A stretch of 16,530 bases of DNA from Deltaproteobacteria bacterium (GTDB lineage Bacteria; Desulfobacterota; Desulfobacteria; Desulfobacterales; UBA11574), in assembly GCA_019313505.1 (NCBI GenBank), contig JAFDBA010000037.1:1-16530 (forward strand), read 5' to 3'. Of the stretch, positions 6,825 through 14,653 are shown piece after piece. The translations under genes were made by a program, and so were the position numbers. Positions within the stretch are counted from its first letter, which is position 1, and each line of letters opens with the position of its first letter. The notes under the pieces are model-generated. The model was not told the origin of the DNA. It saw nothing but the letters and a program-made list of their open reading frames with translations, and did no database searches.

Positions 6825-8624
6825 ATGACAGATTATCTCCACACTTTTCACATTCCTGTTATGGGAACCGGGCACTCGGTTGACACACCTATTCGTGTGG
6901 CACCTTTGGGTATTTCCTCCGTTATTTCACTTGTAGATGATCTCTTACTCGAGAAAATTCGCAAATATTATACTTCAAAGCTTGACCTTCCTTATGTCAA
7001 AATACCCAGAAATGCGGAAGACGGCCGGGCAAAAAGGATCACTGCCTACCTGAATATGGTTCATGAGATTGTCTGTAAAAAAATGGAAGAAATAAGAAAG
7101 CAGCCATTCTTCAAAGACAACGATAAAAGTAAATATTTTGAGTTGCTGCCCGAAGAATCGTTTTTGAGGAAAAAATATGAAGAACTTGTCAAGATGAAGG
7201 CCGGCAATGAAAGAGATGACCTTGAAAAGAATTTAACATCGCGCATGAAACCTGGTTCGATAGATGTTAATATCATGGTTACTTTGGATCGGACTCATTT
7301 TGACAAAAGTGGCAATCCTCTTGGTAATGAATTTTGCGATGCCCAAGCCGGGCTTAGAGGTTATGCCAATAGTCGTCTTGAGTCCGGCATTGTATGTTCA
7401 GCCGGTTTTAACCGGCGCTTGTTCAGTTATATGACCAGATTTAAGGATTTTTACAGGGATAAAATGGGACGGATAAAAAAGCGAATCATTCTCAAGGTCA
7501 GCGATTTCCGTTCGGCCCTTGTCCAGGGCAAGTTTTTGGCAAAAAAAGGTCTTGAAGTGCATGAATTCCGCATTGAGTCAGGGCTGAACTGTGGCGGCCA
7601 TGCCTTTGCTTCCAATGGAATTTTACTGCCGGTTCTTCTGAAGGAATTCAAGGAGAAGCGCAAAAACTTTATGTCGGAGTTTCAACCGCTCATACAAAAA
7701 TACTACAAAAAAATGGGGTGGAACTATCCGGAGTCTAAATTAAACGACCGCCCGCTGATTACCGTGCAAGGAGGGATAGGGAATCATGGAGAAGTCTGTC
7801 GATTAAAAGAATTTAATATAGATCGAACAGGATGGGCCAGTCCTTTTCTGCTGGTCCCTGAAGTTACACGGGTGGATGCCACTACCCGTGAACTGTTACG
7901 GCAGGCTCAAGCGGATGATCTTTACATGAGCGATGTCTCCCCGCTGGGAATCCCTTTTAATAATGTCCATAAAACGGGATCCGAAATATGGACCCAAAAA
8001 AGGGTGGCGGAAGGCAGACCCGGCTCTTCATGCCCAAAAGGCATTCTTGTCACCAATACAGAGTTTACAGAAAAACCGATTTGCCTTGCCTCACGGGAGT
8101 ATCAAAAAACAAAACTAAAAGAAATTGAAAATTTGGATATTTCAGATGATGAAAAAGCAAGGCTTTGCCAAAAGGTTGTGGAAAAGACCTGTATCTGCGA
8201 CTATCTTGAGAACGGTGCTCTAATTACCCTGGGGATTGCAAAAGAAAAAAATTCGCCTCAATCAATATGCCCCGGCCCCAATATTGAATGGTTCCGCAAA
8301 TTTTATACCCTGAAGGAGATGGTAGACCATATTTATGGAAGGGGTCCATCCCTGGTTCCATCTGGACGCCCCCATATGTTTGCCAAGGAAATTGTGTTGT
8401 ATGTAGAATATTTTGAAAAGATGGTGGCGGATTCTTCTTTAACACCCAATGCAATTAAAGCGTTGCTGGAATTTAAAAACAATCTGGAAGCGGGTATGAA
8501 CTTTTGTCTTGAAATTGCGGATAAGAAACCGTACCCGGAGGAAAACCTAAACTCTATTTCAGATTGTGTGGAACGGGAAAGAGTTCGTCTGAGATCCATT
8601 TGCAACGGTTTTGAAAAAAAATGA
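6825..8624 (+). CDS. Uncharacterised 599-residue protein, possible NMO/FabK-like flavin TIM-barrel reductase
   Basis: I do not recognise a named family. The ATG has AAGG 7 bases upstream. The N terminus (PVMGTGHSVDTPIRVAPLGISSVIS, residues 11-35) reads like the first strand of a TIM barrel. Residues 249-270 (RIESGLNCGGHAFASN, then LLP) resemble the E-x-GGH...LLP block of nitronate monooxygenase and FabK enoyl reductases. ITVQGGIGNHGEV (312-324) followed by GWASPFLLVPEV (336-347) resembles their phosphate-binding GGI...G..GT.FL block. These likenesses are faint and partly my interpretation. The C-terminal part carries six cysteines (403, 420, 448, 456, 458, 482), including CIC and ICPGPN, which could bind an iron-sulfur cluster. 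No signal peptide or membrane segment is seen. It follows fabH after a palindromic repeat and overlaps the acyltransferase gene by 4 bases, so a role in acyl or lipid metabolism is inferred. Confidence 0.6.
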   Translation: MTDYLHTFHIPVMGTGHSVDTPIRVAPLGISSVISLVDDLLLEKIRKYYTSKLDLPYVKIPRNAEDGRAKRITAYLNMVHEIVCKKMEEIRKQPFFKDNDKSKYFELLPEESFLRKKYEELVKMKAGNERDDLEKNLTSRMKPGSIDVNIMVTLDRTHFDKSGNPLGNEFCDAQAGLRGYANSRLESGIVCSAGFNRRLFSYMTRFKDFYRDKMGRIKKRIILKVSDFRSALVQGKFLAKKGLEVHEFRIESGLNCGGHAFASNGILLPVLLKEFKEKRKNFMSEFQPLIQKYYKKMGWNYPESKLNDRPLITVQGGIGNHGEVCRLKEFNIDRTGWASPFLLVPEVTRVDATTRELLRQAQADDLYMSDVSPLGIPFNNVHKTGSEIWTQKRVAEGRPGSSCPKGILVTNTEFTEKPICLASREYQKTKLKEIENLDISDDEKARLCQKVVEKTCICDYLENGALITLGIAKEKNSPQSICPGPNIEWFRKFYTLKEMVDHIYGRGPSLVPSGRPHMFAKEIVLYVEYFEKMVADSSLTPNAIKALLEFKNNLEAGMNFCLEIADKKPYPEENLNSISDCVERERVRLRSICNGFEKK

Positions 8625-9460
8625 ACTTAAAGAGAAGTATGGAGATAGATCAATTCTGGCATATTCTTAAAACCGACTTCGGCTATCAGAGCCCCCGAAA
8701 ACATCGCTTTCTGGTAGAGAAATTTCCATTTTGTGCTGCATTCATCTATTACATACAGCTTTTTGGTGTCATCTTGATAGAAAGCCTAACCGCATGCAAG
8801 GGGGCTTATGAACGAAAGGCCTGGGCACGTGGTTCTTTGGGTGTTTTTAAAATTGTAGAAACTGTGGGCGGGAGATATAATGTATCAGGACTGAAAGGAT
8901 TGATAGATCATCAGGGGCCTTTAGTCTACGTTGCCAACCACATGAGTCTGCTCGACACCCTTGTTCTTCCATGCATTCTCCTTGCATTTAATAGCGTTAC
9001 ATTTGTAGTTAAGGAAGGACTTTTAAGGTACCCGGTTCTCGGTTCGATCATTAGAGCAACTCATCCCATTGCCGTTACACGGCAAAATCCTCGAGAAGAT
9101 TTGAAATTGGTCTTGAACAAAGGACAAACATCGATTTCTCAAGGCTGTTCGGTTGTAATATTTCCCCAGGCCACCAGAAGCGCCGTGTTTGATGCTGCAT
9201 CTTTTAATTCACTGGGAGTTAAGTTGGCACGAAAAGCTGGGGTACCTGTGGTCCCGATTGTATTAAAAACCGATTTTCAGGGTAATGGAAGAATCATCAA
9301 AGATATGGGCCCCGTCGACCCACGCAAAGGTCTTTATATTAAGTTTGGCAAACCGATAAATGTGGATGGGAACGGCAGGGTAACGCATCAGCAAATCGTC
9401 AGATTCATTTCGGAAAACCTGACAGCATGGGGTGCAAAGGTTAACCCGAGTGTTTCATGA
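8621..9460 (+). CDS. 1-acyl-glycerol-3-phosphate acyltransferase-like (PlsC/LPLAT family)
   Basis: Proteins of this family move an acyl chain from acyl-ACP or acyl-CoA onto a lysolipid such as lysophosphatidate, at the inner face of the membrane. The 279-residue product has block I NHMSLLD (HX4D, His107 and Asp112) and block III FPQATRS (181-187) where most family members have FPEGTRS. A block IV-like GVPVVPIVLK follows at about 226-235. Hydrophobic stretches at about 36-55 and 113-130 suggest membrane association. The start ATG overlaps the previous stop as ATGA, with no strong ribosome-binding site, pointing to translational coupling. The Glu-to-Gln and Gly-to-Ala changes in block III may mark a subfamily with a different acceptor. 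Family is clear, but substrate is not, so no symbol is given. Confidence 0.85.
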   Translation: MNLKRSMEIDQFWHILKTDFGYQSPRKHRFLVEKFPFCAAFIYYIQLFGVILIESLTACKGAYERKAWARGSLGVFKIVETVGGRYNVSGLKGLIDHQGPLVYVANHMSLLDTLVLPCILLAFNSVTFVVKEGLLRYPVLGSIIRATHPIAVTRQNPREDLKLVLNKGQTSISQGCSVVIFPQATRSAVFDAASFNSLGVKLARKAGVPVVPIVLKTDFQGNGRIIKDMGPVDPRKGLYIKFGKPINVDGNGRVTHQQIVRFISENLTAWGAKVNPSVS

Positions 9461-9461
9461 A

Positions 9462-9488
9462 GAATATATGTACTAAGTACATGTATTC
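9462..9488. other. 27-base interrupted palindrome after the acyltransferase gene
   Basis: GAATA-t-ATGTACT-a-AGTACAT-g-TATTC is a near-perfect palindrome centred on 9475, starting 2 bases after the acyltransferase stop. It lacks a T-run, so it is a poor intrinsic terminator. It could be an operator, an mRNA 3' hairpin or a small repeat. Only the symmetry is seen. The remaining bases to 9618 hold nothing recognisable. Confidence 0.5.
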
Positions 9489-9618
9489 GTAAATATGGTG
9501 ATGCATTTATAACTTGGTTTATTCATTCTGTGTATGCAAACTTCAAACTTTCAGACTTCAGCTTATATGTGATAGTTGTACTGACAAAAATACGTCATCG
9601 AAATTACGAATTAGAGCA

Positions 9619-10038
9619 CTAAGCGTCAGTATCAGGCACTATCGGCATGGGGATCTTGACAAACTGCACGCCCTCTTCTTTTAATGTCTTTTCTTCCTCC
9701 TTTGTACTGACGCCTCTGATGTTTCTCGGATCTGAAACGCCGTAATGCATTTTTAAGGCTTCTTTGGTAAAATCAGATCCCACATCATCAAAATTTTTTT
9801 CTACAAAATCGACTATCTTCTGACTAATATCTGCAAGATCCTCCTGATGATTAGAGAAATCTTTTAAAGATGCAGACGATTTTATAGCAAAAGTTGATGG
9901 AAGTCTGGCAATGGAAGTGCTGTCACAAATCGGGCATGCAATAAGGCCATTTTTTTTCTGTTCTTCGTATGCCTTTATGTCTTCAAACCAACCCTCAAAG
10001 GAATGGCCGTTGATACATTGCAAATCGTATGCTATCAT
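9619..10038 (-). CDS. DUF1178 family zinc-ribbon protein
   Basis: The 139-residue product starts MIAYDLQCINGHSFEGWF and continues with GLIACPICDSTSIARLPS, the hallmark N-terminal half of DUF1178 proteins. Cys8, His12, Cys35 and Cys38 could form a small zinc-binding site. The C-terminal half (FVEKNFDDVGSDFTKEALKMHYG, then RGVSTKEEEKTLKEEGV) also follows the family pattern. Function of the family is not known to me. It is transcribed away from nadB, with about 200 bases between the two start codons, and converges on the acyltransferase gene. No membrane segment or signal peptide is seen. The length is normal and the family call is good; no role is assigned. Confidence 0.85.
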   Translation of the reverse strand: MIAYDLQCINGHSFEGWFEDIKAYEEQKKNGLIACPICDSTSIARLPSTFAIKSSASLKDFSNHQEDLADISQKIVDFVEKNFDDVGSDFTKEALKMHYGVSDPRNIRGVSTKEEEKTLKEEGVQFVKIPMPIVPDTDA

Positions 10039-10202
10039 AATATTATATCGCTTTTAAAATAATTGCTTAGTGGTAAATTTTGTGCTTTGTATGGCAAAAT
10101 TTTTTTCTTTGCAATATTTCTTGGCTCCGGCCCGTCCGGGTTAGGTTTTAGCTGTTTATATTAAAAATATTATCATATCTCACAGTGTTTTTAAAGAAAT
10201 TA

Positions 10203-10230
10203 TTGACAGATTCGAGTTTTTCAATACAAA
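10203..10230 (+). promoter_or_regulatory. Possible nadB promoter
   Basis: A perfect TTGACA (10203-10208) is followed after 16 bases by TACAAA (10225-10230). If used, transcription would begin only a few bases before the ATG at 10239, giving a nearly leaderless nadB message. This would fit the lack of a Shine-Dalgarno there. The -10 match is partial. Confidence 0.4.
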
Positions 10231-10238
10231 ATAATATT

Positions 10239-11894
10239 ATGACGCAGATTAATACAGACTTTTTGATAATCGGCAGTGGTGTGGCAGGCCTTAGTTTTGC
10301 CCTTAAGGTGGCCAAATTTGGCAGTGTTGCTTTGGTTACCAAGAAAGGGATTATGGACAGCAATACCTCACAGGCCCAAGGTGGTATTGCCTCGGTCTTC
10401 GACAAAGTTGATTCATTTGATCTTCACATTCGGGATACACTGGCTTCAGGAGATGGTCTATGCAACCGGGATGTTGTGGAGATGGTAGTTAAAAACGGCC
10501 CTGACAGAATTCGCGAGTTAGTCGAACTTGGTGTACATTTCAATTTAAAAAAGAAAGAGGGATCAGATCCCAAATCGCCTGATTTGGATATTGATTTTGA
10601 TTTAGGACGTGAAGGGGGCCACTCTCAAAAGCGAATTGTTCATGCCCATGACATGACCGGAATTGAGCTTGAAAGTGTTCTGGTAGCCCATGTTAAAAAT
10701 CACGATCGGATTAATCTGTTTGAAAATCACATTGCCATCGATCTTATTACCATTTCAACACGTATGAAAAGGGGACTGATCACTACGACCCATGAAGACT
10801 ATTGCTGCGGAGCATATGTTCTTGACAGACAAACAAATCAAGTCAAAACTTTTTGTGCTAAGATTACACTCCTTGCCACAGGTGGCGCGGGCAAGGTTTA
10901 TCTTTATACAAGCAATCCTGATATTGCCACCGGAGACGGGATTGCCATGGCATACAGGGCCGGCGCCACGGTGGCCGATCTTGAATTTGTCCAGTTTCAT
11001 CCCACATGTCTGTATCACCCGGATGCCAAGAACTTTCTGATTTCAGAAGCCGTGAGGGGTGAAGGGGCGATTCTAATCGATTCTTCCAACAACGCTTTCA
11101 TGGAAAAATATGATTCTCAGAAGGATCTTGCATGCCGTGACGTGGTTGCTCGTGCTATTGATGCAGAGCTCAAGAAAAGCGGGGACGATTTCGTATTTCT
11201 CGATATATCTACTAAAAAGTCCGATTTCATAAAAGAACGTTTCCCTAATCTGTATGAAAAATGTCTAACCTTTGGTTTTGATATGACAAAGGAACCTATC
11301 CCTGTTGTTCCAGCCGCCCACTACCTGTGCGGCGGCATCGCAACCGACATGTTTGGCAGAACAGATTTGCATCGACTGTACGCCGTCGGTGAAACGGCTT
11401 GCACCGGACTTCATGGGGCCAACAGACTTGCAAGCAACTCACTGGCCGAGGCCCTGGTTTATGCCCATACGGCCGCCAAACAGGCGGTCAAGGATCTCAA
11501 TAAATTGGATTTCAGTTCCACTCCTATTCCTCCGCCATGGGATGAAGTTGGTACTATAGACAGTGATGAAGTTATTATGGTTTCACATAACTGGGATGAA
11601 ATCAGACGATTAATGTGGAACTATGTTGGAATCGTCCGATCGAATAAACGGTTGGCCAGGGCAAAGAGGCGAATTGAAATCATTCAAAAAGAAATCCATG
11701 AATATTACTGGAATTTCAGGGTTTCCGCAGATCTTGTTGAGCTTAGAAATATAGCTATCGTGGCTGAACTTATTATAAAGTGTGCCAGCCATAGGAAAGA
11801 AAGCCGGGGGCTTCATTGTAACATTGAATATCCTAATCGGGATGACTCACGATGGCAAAAGGATACTGTTATTCGGAGGCCATTTGTGGGATAG
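10239..11894 (+). CDS. nadB: L-aspartate oxidase
   Basis: NadB oxidises L-aspartate to iminoaspartate with FAD, the first step of de novo NAD synthesis; under anoxic conditions fumarate can serve as acceptor. The product from ATG 10239 is 551 residues. It opens with TDFLIIGSGVAGLSFALK (FAD Rossmann motif), followed by SNTSQAQGGIASV, REGGHSQKRIVHAHDMTG, FVQFHPTCLYHP, SEAVRGEGA, and the C-terminal FAD motif GETACTGLHGANRLASNSLAEALVYA. This set separates it well from succinate dehydrogenase and fumarate reductase flavoproteins. The frame stays open back to a GTG at 10185, adding 18 residues that no family member needs, so I prefer the ATG. No nadA or nadC lies nearby, so it appears monocistronic. 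Confidence 0.93.
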   Translation: MTQINTDFLIIGSGVAGLSFALKVAKFGSVALVTKKGIMDSNTSQAQGGIASVFDKVDSFDLHIRDTLASGDGLCNRDVVEMVVKNGPDRIRELVELGVHFNLKKKEGSDPKSPDLDIDFDLGREGGHSQKRIVHAHDMTGIELESVLVAHVKNHDRINLFENHIAIDLITISTRMKRGLITTTHEDYCCGAYVLDRQTNQVKTFCAKITLLATGGAGKVYLYTSNPDIATGDGIAMAYRAGATVADLEFVQFHPTCLYHPDAKNFLISEAVRGEGAILIDSSNNAFMEKYDSQKDLACRDVVARAIDAELKKSGDDFVFLDISTKKSDFIKERFPNLYEKCLTFGFDMTKEPIPVVPAAHYLCGGIATDMFGRTDLHRLYAVGETACTGLHGANRLASNSLAEALVYAHTAAKQAVKDLNKLDFSSTPIPPPWDEVGTIDSDEVIMVSHNWDEIRRLMWNYVGIVRSNKRLARAKRRIEIIQKEIHEYYWNFRVSADLVELRNIAIVAELIIKCASHRKESRGLHCNIEYPNRDDSRWQKDTVIRRPFVG

Positions 11895-12227
11895 TGTGTC
11901 CAACGGAAATAAATTTTCAATTAAAAATCCTCTATTCTTAAATCCCCATTCTTCGTTGACAAGACCAATTTTTGTATTACTTTAATAAATTAATAAAAAG
12001 TGGTCTTTTCCCCTAACCCGGACAAGTCCGCCCTCCGGCTTGTAGAGCTTATAGCTTGGAGAGAACCAAAAAAGATCGGTTTTATTTTTACCACGAAGAT
12101 CACGAAGGAAAAGAAGAATAAAACATATAATTTTCGTGTTCTTCGTGTGCTTCGTGGTGTGATCAGGCTTTTTTTGCCACAAAAAGCGCAAAATTCAACT
12201 TTAAGGAACTAAATCAGACTACTATAA
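11895..12227. other. Intergenic region between nadB and dnaJ
   Basis: No credible gene is seen. The stretch holds a TTGACA at 11956-11961 with only poorly spaced -10 candidates (a possible dnaJ promoter), a small CGGAC-AA-GTCCG hairpin near 12018-12029, and the CACGAAG inverted repeat at 12090-12159. Open frames across it are composed of the repeat and show no protein-like pattern. Confidence 0.6.
12090..12159. repeat. CACGAAG-type inverted repeat
   Basis: ACCACGAAGATCACGAAGG at 12090-12108 pairs with CTTCGTGTGCTTCGTGGTG at 12141-12159 with few mismatches, forming a long hairpin around an AT-rich loop. Each arm contains tandem CACGAAG heptamers. Units of this kind recur widely in bacterial intergenic DNA in my experience. 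Only one copy occurs here, lying about 70 bases before dnaJ. Confidence 0.7.
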
Positions 12228-13340
12228 ATGACTACCAAACGAGATTACTACGAGGTTTTAGGCGTAAACCGTGATACGGATGATAACGAATTAAAGGCTC
12301 ACTACCGAAAGCTTGCCTTAAAATTTCATCCGGATCGAAATCACGGCAATAAAGAGGCTGAAGAAAAATTCAAGGAGGCTTCTGAAGCCTACGAGGTGCT
12401 TCGAGACCCTCAAAAACGGAATATTTATAACCAGTTTGGTCATCAGGGCCTTGAAGGATCCGGTTTTTCCGGTTTTAGCGGTTTTGAAGACATTTTTTCT
12501 AGTTTCGGAGGAATCTTTGAGGATTTTTTCGGATTCAGCAATGGACGTCGTTCCAGAAGCAGGGCTCAGAAGGGTGCTGATCTTCGTTATGACCTTTCGC
12601 TCAGCTTTATGGAAGGTGCCTTTGGAACAGAAACCGAAATAGATTTAGAGAAGATGGAGGTTTGCTCTTCCTGCGAAGGGACTGCTTGCGAGCAGGGTAC
12701 TCATCCGGAGACCTGTAGCCAGTGTAACGGTACAGGCCAGGTTTCTCGCAACCAGGGATTTTTTACTGTTAGGACTACATGTTATCACTGCCGCGGTAAT
12801 GGCCAAATCATACCGCATCCATGCACTAAGTGCAAGGGATCCGGGCAAATTAGAGTAAGTAAAAAGGTGGCCGTAAAGATTCCTGCCGGTGTCGATTCCG
12901 GATCGAGACTTCGTCTGACAGGTGAAGGGGAGGCAGGTGTTTACGGAGGGCCTCCGGGAGATCTTTATGTTTTTATTCATGTGGAATCCCATGATTTTTT
13001 CGAGCGAGACAACACAAACATAATTTGCCAGGTGGAGATTTCCTTTATACAGGCAGCCCTTGGTGACACCATAGCGGTACCCACCTTAAATGGCAAAAAG
13101 GAACTTAAAATATCAAAAGGCACCCAGCCCGGTGACCTGTTTCGCTTTCGCGGTGAGGGGATTCCTTCTCTCAGGAGCAGCAAAAGAGGTGATCAGATAA
13201 TTCAGGCTGTAATAAAAACACCCACCAATCTCAACAAGAAACAGGAAGTGCTTCTTAAAGAATTTACCAATATAGAATCAGGCAAGCTGTCGAACAAATT
13301 AAAAAATATTCTTAAAAACAATAAGGCCAGAGCTTCCTGA
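12228..13340 (+). CDS. dnaJ: Chaperone protein DnaJ
   Basis: DnaJ is the Hsp40 co-chaperone that delivers unfolded clients to DnaK and stimulates its ATPase in the cytoplasm. All type I domains are present in the 370 residues: J domain with HPD at 34-36, a Gly/Phe-rich linker (about 74-104, GFSGFSGF, then FEDFFGFSNG), and a zinc region with four Cys-x-x-Cys pairs (146/149, 163/166, 185/188, 199/202) in CxxCxGxG-like repeats. The client-binding C-terminal domains follow (KIPAGVDSGSRLRL, then GDLYVFIHV, and later a GD-FRFRGEGIPSL stretch). dnaK and grpE are not in the window, so it is either a separate dnaJ or a second copy. No CIRCE element is seen upstream. A short hairpin repeat follows the stop. 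Confidence 0.92.
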   Translation: MTTKRDYYEVLGVNRDTDDNELKAHYRKLALKFHPDRNHGNKEAEEKFKEASEAYEVLRDPQKRNIYNQFGHQGLEGSGFSGFSGFEDIFSSFGGIFEDFFGFSNGRRSRSRAQKGADLRYDLSLSFMEGAFGTETEIDLEKMEVCSSCEGTACEQGTHPETCSQCNGTGQVSRNQGFFTVRTTCYHCRGNGQIIPHPCTKCKGSGQIRVSKKVAVKIPAGVDSGSRLRLTGEGEAGVYGGPPGDLYVFIHVESHDFFERDNTNIICQVEISFIQAALGDTIAVPTLNGKKELKISKGTQPGDLFRFRGEGIPSLRSSKRGDQIIQAVIKTPTNLNKKQEVLLKEFTNIESGKLSNKLKNILKNNKARAS

Positions 13341-13353
13341 TAAATCTTAACCC

Positions 13354-13420
13354 AATTTTGATGGCGTCGTAAAAAATCCCATCTATAGTTGAATTCGTGA
13401 TTTTTTACGAGACCGTTAGG
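13354..13420. repeat. Short copy of the TCGTAAAAAGTC-family palindrome
   Basis: TCGTAAAAAATC (13367-13378) and GATTTTTTACGA (13399-13410) are perfect 12-base inverted repeats with a 20-base loop. The left flank is identical over 22 bases (13354-13375) to 1609-1630. This is a compact version with both ends but almost no middle. It lies 14 bases after dnaJ and 20 bases before queD, and the stem could act as a terminator or mRNA-end hairpin for dnaJ. Confidence 0.75.
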
Positions 13421-13440
13421 TATTAAGAGGATGGGAAATC

Positions 13441-13833
13441 ATGTTTGAGTTAAAAGTTGTTACCTATTTTGCGGCCGCACATCAGCTCAAGATGGTGGCC
13501 AAAAAATGTGAGAACCTGCACGGGCACAACTGGAAAATCGAAATTTGCGTGGCCGGTGAAACTCTTAATAATGCCGGGGTACTAATAGATTTTGGAGAAT
13601 TAAAACAGCATGTCTTAGAAATCATGACAAGGTTGGATCACAAGTTTTTAAATGAACTGGATTACTTTGATGATAACAATCCACCATCTTCGGAAAATAT
13701 TTCCTATTATATTGCGAACTCCCTTCAAACTCTATTAAAAGACTCTAACGTAAAAGTTGCCCGTGTAACAGCGTGGGAGTCAGAGGATGCCTGCGCAACA
13801 TATTTCATGGGAAATCCTTCTTTATCTTTGTAA
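13441..13833 (+). CDS. queD: 6-carboxy-5,6,7,8-tetrahydropterin synthase (QueD family)
   Basis: QueD turns dihydroneopterin triphosphate into 6-carboxytetrahydropterin, an early step toward queuosine in tRNA. The 130-residue protein has the pterin synthase features: zinc ligands His14 (AAAHQL), His27 and His29 (LHGHNW), catalytic Cys23 (KKCENLHGH), Asp66-His67 (LDHKFLNEL), SSENISYYI, and Glu113 in TAWESEDACATY. The C-rich KKCENLHGH and short length favour QueD over eukaryote-like PTPS. A fair ribosome-binding site AAGAGGATGGG lies upstream. queC and queE are not nearby. Its last 12 bases overlap the 3' end of convergent fdhD, so the two transcripts would be antisense at their ends. Confidence 0.9.
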   Translation: MFELKVVTYFAAAHQLKMVAKKCENLHGHNWKIEICVAGETLNNAGVLIDFGELKQHVLEIMTRLDHKFLNELDYFDDNNPPSSENISYYIANSLQTLLKDSNVKVARVTAWESEDACATYFMGNPSLSL

Positions 13834-14622
13834 ACGGTTCTCTCCGCAGAAAATGTATAATCCGGAATTTTCGGCAAGACATGCTATGGTCATATTTAAT
13901 TTGGATGCCAGTTCCGTGGCCAATGATGTGGGTCGCGAAAAAGCTAATATAACAGGGATACGTGCTCGCGCAGCTTTTTGTACAAGCTCGTAACTGATCC
14001 TGGAAGAAAGAATTAATAACGAAGCCTGGTCGAGTTTGTGCTCAAGGAAAAGTTTCCCAATGGCTTTATCAAGTGCATTGTGTCTGCCGACATCTTCAGC
14101 CACCGATAAAAACTTAAAATCAGAAGTGTAAAGGACGGCTGCATGGGACGCACGGGTCTGATCACGCAAGGGCTGGTGGCTGGAAAGATTTTCGAGGCAT
14201 TCCAGTGCTAAACCGCTGTCAATCTGATTACTGTTTCTTATGGGTTGAATAATCTGATAAAGATCTTTAACGATCTCCTTGCCACAAATTCCGCAACTGG
14301 TCTGGCTGATAAAACCACGTCTGTCTAAGAGCTTGGCTATCTTACTTTGTCTTGATTTGCTGATGGTAACACTGATAACATTTGAGTTAGTGCTGTTACA
14401 ATAGGATAGAGTGTTAAAATCATCCGGTGTGTCTGCAATTCCTTCTGCAAGGCAGAAACCGGCAGCATGGGCAAGTTCATCACCCGGAGTTCGCATAACA
14501 ACAGAATAAGGTTTCCCTTGAACACGGATCGACAGCGGTTCTTCACAGATCAGTTTATGTTTGGAAGATGTGTAGCGCTCTTTATCCCAGTGCATGACAC
14601 GATGATTCAAATATGTTTCCAA
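13822..14622 (-). CDS. fdhD: Formate dehydrogenase accessory sulfurtransferase FdhD
   Basis: FdhD passes sulfur from a cysteine desulfurase to the molybdenum or tungsten cofactor of formate dehydrogenase, making it active. The 266-residue product shows EEPLSIRVQG and TPGDELAHAAGF near the N terminus, the cysteine pair TSCGICGKE (Cys110, Cys113), SVAEDVGRHNALDKAIG, and a C-terminal SRISYELVQKAARARIPV, then SLATELASKLNMT. It begins at a TTG (14622-14620) with a strong AAGGAG (minus strand, 14635-14630) 7 bases upstream, which fixes this rare start. It is divergent from rplU and convergent with queD. No formate dehydrogenase subunit gene lies in the window, so its target must be elsewhere. The call is secure. 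Confidence 0.93.
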   Translation of the reverse strand: METYLNHRVMHWDKERYTSSKHKLICEEPLSIRVQGKPYSVVMRTPGDELAHAAGFCLAEGIADTPDDFNTLSYCNSTNSNVISVTISKSRQSKIAKLLDRRGFISQTSCGICGKEIVKDLYQIIQPIRNSNQIDSGLALECLENLSSHQPLRDQTRASHAAVLYTSDFKFLSVAEDVGRHNALDKAIGKLFLEHKLDQASLLILSSRISYELVQKAARARIPVILAFSRPTSLATELASKLNMTIACLAENSGLYIFCGENRLQR

Positions 14623-14653
14623 AATGAGTCTCCTTCAGCACAATCGATCAAAA

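Noticed and set aside
6677..6883. 68-residue open frame after fabH
   Set aside because: It runs through the palindromic repeat and into the next gene in another frame.
10075..10106. AAATTTTG/CAAAATTT hairpin with T-run between the DUF1178 gene and nadB
   Set aside because: The stem is AT-only with a 12-base loop, and it lies between divergent starts where a terminator has no transcript to end.
12090..12159. CRISPR-like array from repeated CACGAAG units
   Set aside because: The units are heptamers in two inverted arms, with no regular spacers and no cas genes.
12000..12212. 70-residue open frame before dnaJ
   Set aside because: It is made largely of the CACGAAG inverted repeat and has no family features.
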